From 2-02-FULL-46-13 sp036517235 (GTDB lineage: Bacteria; Patescibacteriota; Minisyncoccia; Phycocordibacterales; DSPV01), in the NCBI GenBank assembly GCA_036517235.1, contig DATDXL010000008.1:1-9710 (forward strand): 9,710 nucleotides of DNA, read 5' to 3'. The position numbers and the translations under genes are program-made. How positions within the stretch are numbered: the stretch's first letter is position 1; the number at the start of each line of letters is the position of its first letter. The notes below the pieces were generated by a model. That model ran no database searches. It was not told the DNA's origin and saw nothing but the letters and a program-made list of their open reading frames with translations. This document shows, in pieces, positions 5,354-9,710 of this stretch.

Positions 5354-6928
5354 CTATTTTGCCGCCTTCAAGCTCACGTAGAACGTTGAGCCTTTATTTT
5401 CTCCCTCGGACGTCGCCCAAATCTTACCGCCATGCCGCTGAATAATATTCTTAGCGATGTAGAGACCAAGGCCTAGGCCCTCGGTATCAATAGAGGTGGC
5501 TGACTGCGTTCTGAAGAATTTACTGAAGATAAGGGGGAGTTGCGCGCGCGCGATGCCGATACCGCTGTCTTTTACCGAACAGAGCAAAGTGTTTCCTTGG
5601 TTGCTTGTGACGATAGAGATAGTCCCGCCCCGATATGAGTACATAATGGCGTTCTCGATGATGATCTGGAGAACCGATTTGATGCGGACAATATCAACAA
5701 GCACAGAATGCAAATAAGGTTCCGTCTCTTTATTTACGGTAAGGAGCTTGGATGCAATGTCTCCACGGTGGGTATACAGTATTTCTTCTACGAGATCGTT
5801 AAGGTTTACCTCTTTGCGTGCGTATATATATTCTCCCCCCTCACTTTGTGATGCTTGAACAAGGACATTGGTGAGCTCTATGAGTTTGTTGTTGGCAATC
5901 TCAATGCGGTCTACCGAGGCTTTTTCCATTTCTTTGCCGGGATTCCCCCGGAGCTCTTCTATGGAGAATTTGATGTAGGTCATGGGCGTACGGAACTTAT
6001 GGGTGACCACATTAATGAACTCATACTTGAGCAAATCGCTCTCGCGGACCCGTTTCCATACAAGGACACCTATGCCAATACCGATAAAGCTCGATACTAA
6101 GGGGATAACCCAAATGGGGAAGTCGGGATAGCTTTCGAGCAAGAAGATGTTGGCAAGGTTGACGGCGATAAGACCGAAGGTGCTCGCGATGATGAGCATC
6201 AGGTAGACCAGTGCACGTTTCGCAATAATACGGATGTCAAACAAGTCTTCTTTGAGAATACCGTACGCAAGGGGAATGGCCCATAAGCCCGTGAAAATAG
6301 AGAAGATAGGGTCGAAGTCCTTATAATAAAGAGGTATCAAAGGAATCGAACCTACGACATATGCCCACGTGAACGCGAGCGTGAAGTACCAGAGTCGATT
6401 TTTTTGCTGAAAGTTTGCTTTCAGGAAACCGTGATAGAGGTGGTAAAGAAAATAGATGATCACGGCAAAATAGAATATATTGTCGACCTCGTAGAGGGGG
6501 CCCGGGTTGTAGTAATTGGTGAAATATAGAAGTGGTCGGGAGGGTTGCATGAAAGAGCGGGAGAATAGGAAGAACAAGGTAGCCAGAAGTCCTGCTGAGA
6601 TATAGAAAAAGACCATTACTTTCTTTTGGGAACTTAGTTTACCTGTTATTATGAGTACCAAGTGGGTATTGATGCATACCATGAATAGCACTGCGATATT
6701 ACCGATCCAGAATGCCCAGCGTGAGATCTCCGGGTCTTCCTGATTGATGCCTAGTATGTGGCAAACCATGTACACGACCGCTGTCATCGTTGTTAGGAAC
6801 ATTAAGAGGTGAGTGTCCTTGCGCGGATTTTTGTAGAGAACAAAACTTCCCAGTCCGAAGGTTAAAATCGCCGAGGCAATAAAGCCCACATTAGTCACCA
6901 GAAGTTCTAAGACGTTTGGGGTTATCAT
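5354..6928 (-). CDS. Orphan sensor histidine kinase with 7TM-type N-terminus
   Basis: The product is 524 residues. The N-terminal 290 residues hold eight or nine hydrophobic spans (about 10-32, 40-60, 70-97, 104-123, 150-170, 178-200, 208-223, 237-263, 270-291), resembling the N-terminal 7TM region of bacterial sensor kinases rather than a periplasmic loop sensor. The cytoplasmic part is complete: HisKA H-box 'FINVVTHKFRTPM' with phosphoacceptor His310, N-box Asn426 (IIIENAIMYS), G1 DSGIGIA (454-460), F-box IFSKFFR (467-473) and G2 GLGLGLYIAK (484-493). The residue after the histidine is Lys311, where the family usually has Glu or Asp (HELRTP). No HAMP or PAS domain is evident. No response regulator lies in the window, so its partner and signal are unknown. 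It follows ftsZ on the same strand but is separated by a terminator and has its own candidate promoter. Confidence 0.92.
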   Translation of the reverse strand: MITPNVLELLVTNVGFIASAILTFGLGSFVLYKNPRKDTHLLMFLTTMTAVVYMVCHILGINQEDPEISRWAFWIGNIAVLFMVCINTHLVLIITGKLSSQKKVMVFFYISAGLLATLFFLFSRSFMQPSRPLLYFTNYYNPGPLYEVDNIFYFAVIIYFLYHLYHGFLKANFQQKNRLWYFTLAFTWAYVVGSIPLIPLYYKDFDPIFSIFTGLWAIPLAYGILKEDLFDIRIIAKRALVYLMLIIASTFGLIAVNLANIFLLESYPDFPIWVIPLVSSFIGIGIGVLVWKRVRESDLLKYEFINVVTHKFRTPMTYIKFSIEELRGNPGKEMEKASVDRIEIANNKLIELTNVLVQASQSEGGEYIYARKEVNLNDLVEEILYTHRGDIASKLLTVNKETEPYLHSVLVDIVRIKSVLQIIIENAIMYSYRGGTISIVTSNQGNTLLCSVKDSGIGIARAQLPLIFSKFFRTQSATSIDTEGLGLGLYIAKNIIQRHGGKIWATSEGENKGSTFYVSLKAAK

Positions 6929-6947
6929 GTGAAGTTGCTATCCCCTT

Positions 6948-6976
6948 ATCGTATCGTGAGCAGTTACTTTTGTCTA
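6948..6976 (-). promoter_or_regulatory. Candidate promoter for the histidine kinase
   Basis: On the minus strand TAGACA (6971-6976, 5 of 6) and TACGAT (6948-6953, 4 of 6) are 17 bp apart. The predicted start, near 6941, gives a leader of about 13 nt. The -35 sits immediately beyond the T tail of the ftsZ terminator. Confidence 0.5.
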
Positions 6977-6979
6977 AGC

Positions 6980-7020
6980 AAAACCACACCGCTTTGTTGT
7001 AAACAAAGAGGTGTGGTTTT
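6980..7020 (-). terminator. ftsZ intrinsic terminator
   Basis: AAAACCACACC (6980-6990) and GGTGTGGTTTT (7010-7020) pair over 11 bp. Inside them CTTTGT (6992-6997) and ACAAAG (7003-7008) pair around TGTAA, with one mismatch between the two stems. It ends in TTTT in either direction and lies 16 nt beyond the ftsZ stop. Confidence 0.85.
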
Positions 7021-7036
7021 CTGTAGTAGAGTCGTG

Positions 7037-8209
7037 TTATTTCTTGCGCCTTAGGAACGCAGGGACTGCACCCCAGTCGTCTTCGTCTGCAACGGGGATT
7101 GCTTTTGTTTCTTTTTCTTCTTTTTCTTTTTTCTTATCCTCGCCCTTGGTCTCCTCCTTGCTTGAAGAACCTCCCATGATGGTATTGAAGATAGTACTTC
7201 CCCCCTTTCGTTCGGCGGCAACATTTTCTGTGAAGAGCTTGCGGTGCGAAGCTGTCTCAGGAAATCCGGAAGCGATAACCGTGATCTTGATCTCATTCTT
7301 CTTAAGTCGATCATCGCGGACGGTACCGAAGATGACCTTTGCGTCGCTGTCGATAGATTCCGTGATGACCTTGGCGGCATCCTGGATCTCGAACATAGTC
7401 AGGTCGTCGCCCCCCGCGATAGAGAAGAGCACGCCCTTCGCACCCTGAATGGAGAGATCGAGAAGAGGCGAGTTGATGGCCATACGTGCGGCTTCCTCGG
7501 CGCGCTTCTCTCCCGAAGCCATGCCGATGCCCATAAGCGCAGAGCCAGCATTCTCAAGTATCGATTTGATATCCGCAAAGTCGGTATTGATGATGCCGGG
7601 TATCGTGATGAGATCTGAAATCCCTTCGACGGCTTGTTTGAGGACGTCATCGCACATCGCGAAGGCGCTTTTCGCGGTTGTCTCCTTGGAGACATTGGCA
7701 AGAAGGCGGTCGTTCGGGATGATGACTATAGCGTCAACCGCTTTGCGGAGATCGTCAAGGCCTTGTTCCGCGTAGCGTGTACGCTGTTGACCTTCGAAAG
7801 AGAAAGGTTTCGTTACTACCGCAACCGTCAACACCCCGAGCTCTTTTGCGATCTTAGCGACGATCGGTGCCGCTCCCGTGCACGTGCCCCCGCCCATACC
7901 ACCCGCGATGAATACCATATCGGCTCCTTTGATGACTTCCTGGATCTCCTCTCGGTTCTCTTCTACCGAACGTTTGCCGAGTTCAGGGTTCATACCGGTG
8001 CCCAAGCCGTGCGTCAGGTTCTTTCCGATATGAATCTTCTTTTTTACTAGCGAAGTTTGAAGCTCCTGCGCATCGGTATTGATAGCGATGAATTCAACGC
8101 CGCGTACCTTGCTTGAGACCATATGGTTGACGGCGTTTTTCCCTGAACCGCCGACGCCGACGACTTTGATCCGAGCGAATGTTTCTATGTCTGGTTTTAC
8201 TTGTGGCAT
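7037..8209 (-). CDS. ftsZ: Cell division GTPase FtsZ
   Basis: FtsZ is the tubulin-like GTPase that polymerises into the division ring at midcell. The 390-residue product has the N-terminal nucleotide motif 'VGVGGSGKNAVNHM' (17-30), the tubulin signature GGMGGGTCTGAAP (103-115) and the T7 synergy loop NTDFAD (208-213), whose Asp210 and Asp213 complete the neighbouring subunit's GTPase site. The Lys/Glu-rich linker spans about 348-370, and the C-terminal peptide DEDDWGAVPAFLRRKK (375-390) is the partner-binding tail. The signature reads GGTCTG instead of the near-universal GGTGTG (Cys110). ATG 8209 is chosen over 8251 because the extra residues are low-complexity and homologous N-termini begin near here. 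A CA dinucleotide run sits directly upstream in place of a ribosome site. ftsA and mraZ are not nearby, so this is outside a classical division cluster. Confidence 0.97.
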   Translation of the reverse strand: MPQVKPDIETFARIKVVGVGGSGKNAVNHMVSSKVRGVEFIAINTDAQELQTSLVKKKIHIGKNLTHGLGTGMNPELGKRSVEENREEIQEVIKGADMVFIAGGMGGGTCTGAAPIVAKIAKELGVLTVAVVTKPFSFEGQQRTRYAEQGLDDLRKAVDAIVIIPNDRLLANVSKETTAKSAFAMCDDVLKQAVEGISDLITIPGIINTDFADIKSILENAGSALMGIGMASGEKRAEEAARMAINSPLLDLSIQGAKGVLFSIAGGDDLTMFEIQDAAKVITESIDSDAKVIFGTVRDDRLKKNEIKITVIASGFPETASHRKLFTENVAAERKGGSTIFNTIMGGSSSKEETKGEDKKKEKEEKETKAIPVADEDDWGAVPAFLRRKK

Positions 8210-8267
8210 TGTGTGTGTGCGCGTGTGGGGACTGAAAACCCGCGTGCGCAATTACTGTTAGTAACGC

Positions 8268-8296
8268 ACTATACTTATATACTTGCCCCGTATCAT
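8268..8296 (-). promoter_or_regulatory. Candidate ftsZ promoter
   Basis: On the minus strand ATGATA (8291-8296, 4 of 6) and TATAGT (8268-8273, 5 of 6) are 17 bp apart, giving a leader of about 50 nt. A small palindrome, TTACT-GTT-AGTAA (8252-8264), covers the predicted start site and could serve as an operator. Confidence 0.45.
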
Positions 8297-8588
8297 AGCT
8301 AAATAGCCTAAAAAGAAAAGGGTTGACCCCGTAGTAGAATTTTGTCTTAATATTTTGCCGTTTTTGGGATGTTTGGTATCAAAAGACAGTTTTTTTGTAG
8401 AATGTACACCTTCCACCCCTTCAATTGTTTGAAAACCACAGCCACAAGACAAAATTTCACAAACGTGGTTGATTATTTACCTCTCTATGTCCTAATTTAT
8501 CCACGTTTCTTTTCTAAGAACAAGCAGTAAAGTGAAAAAGTGATTACGTTCCTGACGTAGTCTCGACTATTGTCCCAGAACCTAGCTT
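8297..8588. other. Divergent intergenic region, no gene supported
   Basis: This part of the ftsZ/surface-protein gap holds no credible gene; a minus frame at 8258-8452 has no domain or start signal. Visible items are plus-direction boxes TTGACC (8323-8328) and TAGAAT (8398-8403) without well-spaced partners, AACCAC/GTGGTT inverted words flanking 8434-8470, a single near-DnaA-box TTATCCACG (8497-8505), and a small TACGT/ACGTA hairpin (8545-8559). An untranslated small RNA is possible but not shown. Confidence 0.4.
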
Positions 8589-8626
8589 TCAAGGTTCAGC
8601 CTTGCTTAAGCAAGGCTGAACCTTGA
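8589..8626. repeat. 38-nt perfect palindrome
   Basis: The sequence is its own reverse complement over all 38 bases, centred between 8607 and 8608. The half-arm is TCAAGGTTCAGCCTTGCTT. Such length without a mismatch is unlikely by chance. It lies 76 nt before the surface-protein ATG and has no T tail, so an operator, extruded cruciform or mobile hairpin is more natural than a terminator. Confidence 0.9.
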
Positions 8627-8663
8627 TATTCCGATTGGCCTACCGCCTATCCCCTTCAATGCT

Positions 8664-8693
8664 TGCGGGGGGGGGGCACGTATTCGCTACACT
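8664..8693 (+). promoter_or_regulatory. Candidate surface-protein promoter with G10 spacer tract
   Basis: TTGCGG (8664-8669) and TACACT (8688-8693, 4 of 6) are 18 bp apart. A run of ten G (8667-8676) overlaps the -35 end and fills the spacer start. The predicted start site, about 8700, is next to the ATG at 8702, so the message would be leaderless. The -35 is weak. Confidence 0.4.
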
Positions 8694-8701
8694 TAAACCA
8701 A

Positions 8702-9538
8702 ATGGAAAATCTTACTCGCCAAGTCCTTGATACTTTAAAAATCATCATTCTCGGCTTTGTGCTCTCCATCGGCGTCTCCTACCTCTTCGCCTGGACCGGT
8801 CCCACCGCACCACCCCCAGAGGGCAATGTAGCCGCACCAGTGAATGTAAGTGCAAATGCGCAGGCAAAGCTCGGTGGACTCTCCTTGGGTACCAGTGCAC
8901 TACCCACCGCACCCTCGCTCTTAAGAGTTGATTGTCCCTCAAACGATTGCAGTGGCAAGGTGCTTTCGGCTATCGACAACGTTGGAAATGCGACATGGCA
9001 GACACCGACGGGAGGGGGATTTACAAACTTCGCAGTATTTGATTACTCTTCTGGAAGAGATTCAAATGGAAATACTTTGACACCTACGTCACCTGGAAAT
9101 TATAATTGGTCTGTACCTGCTGGAGTTACTAAGGTTATGGTTGAAGTATGGGGAGGGGGTGGACCAGGACTGTACGCAATGGCCTTGGGTACAGGTGTTA
9201 CTGGTGGGGGTGGCGGTTATGCAAGAGGGATATACTTAGTCCCAAATCCTCAATATTCTATCACAATTGGTAGTTCTGGTGGCACAAGTTCTTTCGGCAG
9301 TTTAATTAGTGCAACTGGCGGAGCACCGGCTTACCAGACTACTGGAACATTTGGTTGGATTTATAATGGTGAAGGTGGAATTGGTAATGGGCTTGTTTCT
9401 ATACAAGGTGAGCCAGGGGGTGGAGCACCTCTTGGAGGTTATGCAAATTGCCCAGGTAGAACTCCTGGTGGAGGCGGAACTTCTTCTAGCAGTAGCGGAT
9501 GTAATGGCGGTGCTGGTCGCGTGATTGTTTGGTGGTAA
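8702..9538 (+). CDS. Glycine-rich surface-exposed protein with N-terminal anchor
   Basis: The 278-residue product starts with a short cytoplasmic segment and one hydrophobic span (about 11-31). A Pro-rich 'AWTGPTAPPPEGNVAAPVNVS' stretch (30-50) follows, a style common to exported CPR proteins (recognised by pattern, not search). Residues 70-100 include C78 and C83, which could form a disulfide, and 'SGKVLSAIDNVGNATWQTP'. From about 104 it changes to a Gly/Ser/Thr-rich beta-type domain (KVMVEVWGGGGPG near 144-156, then repeated GG turns, ending GGAGRVIVWW) resembling the glycine-rich domains of phage tail fibres and adhesins. It is probably anchored and surface-exposed, with a role in attachment inferred only. 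ATG 8702 is preferred over TTG 8663, since residues before it come from the G10 tract. GC falls from about 60% in the first third to about 46% after 9020, so the gene looks mosaic. Confidence 0.75.
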   Translation: MENLTRQVLDTLKIIILGFVLSIGVSYLFAWTGPTAPPPEGNVAAPVNVSANAQAKLGGLSLGTSALPTAPSLLRVDCPSNDCSGKVLSAIDNVGNATWQTPTGGGFTNFAVFDYSSGRDSNGNTLTPTSPGNYNWSVPAGVTKVMVEVWGGGGPGLYAMALGTGVTGGGGGYARGIYLVPNPQYSITIGSSGGTSSFGSLISATGGAPAYQTTGTFGWIYNGEGGIGNGLVSIQGEPGGGAPLGGYANCPGRTPGGGGTSSSSSGCNGGAGRVIVWW

Positions 9539-9663
9539 TTGATTTTATTACCAGAAAACTCCACATAAAAGTTTTAGCAAAGAATCGTTATTGGGCTGTG
9601 AGTCTCTGAAACTGTGAATTACGAAACCCCTCCACCCTCTCTTTTCTCACCCACCCAAAACAC

Positions 9664-9685
9664 CCGCAGTCTTCTGCGGTTTCTG
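9664..9685 (+). terminator. Weak intrinsic terminator candidate
   Basis: CCGCAG (9664-9669) pairs with CTGCGG (9674-9679) around TCTT and is followed by TTTCT. It lies about 125 nt after the surface-protein stop; the gap between them (9539-9663) shows nothing else. Confidence 0.4.
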
Positions 9686-9710
9686 CAAAAGTCTTCTTTC
9701 TTCTTCAAAT

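Noticed and set aside
8258..8452. 64-codon minus frame upstream of ftsZ
   Set aside because: It covers the ftsZ promoter, lacks a start signal and has no recognisable protein pattern.
8497..8505. TTATCCACG, near match to a DnaA box, in an AT-richer gap
   Set aside because: Only one near match, with no cluster, no dnaA/dnaN and no unwinding repeats; not an origin.
1..9710. CRISPR array, transposase, integrase or prophage genes
   Set aside because: No regularly spaced identical repeats and no such proteins in any frame.
1..9710. Alternative code with UGA as glycine
   Set aside because: No gene needs readthrough of TGA, Trp is TGG throughout, and genes end cleanly at TAA, TAG or TGA.

Overview
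This window looks like a chromosome fragment from an uncultivated Patescibacteria/CPR bacterium, probably Parcubacteria-like. The evidence is gene content and style. There are small, loosely packed genes, mostly without clear Shine-Dalgarno sequences, and a divergent ftsZ. A large uncharacterised membrane protein is present, along with an orphan 7TM-type histidine kinase. A surface protein starts with a membrane anchor followed by 'AWTGPTAPPPEGNV'. The only trace of amino-acid biosynthesis is a broken aspartate kinase. Stops are read with the standard bacterial code (TGA, TAA and TAG all end frames sensibly), so the UGA=Gly code is not indicated. The lineage call is inference from the sequence alone.

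Layout, left to right. Positions 1-500 carry no convincing gene. They hold a dense run of short perfect stem-loops (151-396) that includes a bidirectional terminator-like hairpin. Then comes a C-terminally truncated aspartate kinase (minus, 502-1047), divergent from a two-gene plus-strand unit: a 524-residue membrane protein (1172-2746) and a Nudix hydrolase (2756-3175). A long AT-rich inverted repeat separates these from tRNA-Val(GAC) (3340-3416). The last A of the encoded CCA is the first base of the start codon of a low-GC ParB-like gene (to 3856). Convergent to it is trxB (minus, 3877-4920), which is interrupted in frame by an imperfect palindrome of about 121 bp. Divergent from trxB is a tiny duplicated CxxC/CxC protein (5003-5191) with a strong terminator. 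A 12-bp inverted repeat with a 52-nt spacer follows, then an orphan histidine kinase (minus, 5354-6928) and ftsZ (minus, 7037-8209) with its own terminator. A 450-nt divergent region holds the ftsZ promoter, a 38-nt perfect palindrome and a G10 tract. It leads into a glycine-rich surface protein (8702-9538) and a weak terminator near the right edge.

Little here forms a single pathway. FtsZ is the division GTPase. TrxB supplies reducing power to thioredoxin-like proteins and shares a divergent promoter region with the small cysteine-rich protein, a possible but unproven redox pairing. The kinase has no response regulator in view. The most notable items are the coding palindromic insertion in trxB, which resembles the Rickettsia palindromic elements in kind, and the G10 tract placed in what looks like a promoter spacer for an apparently leaderless, mosaic surface protein. 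The second arrangement would suit phase variation.
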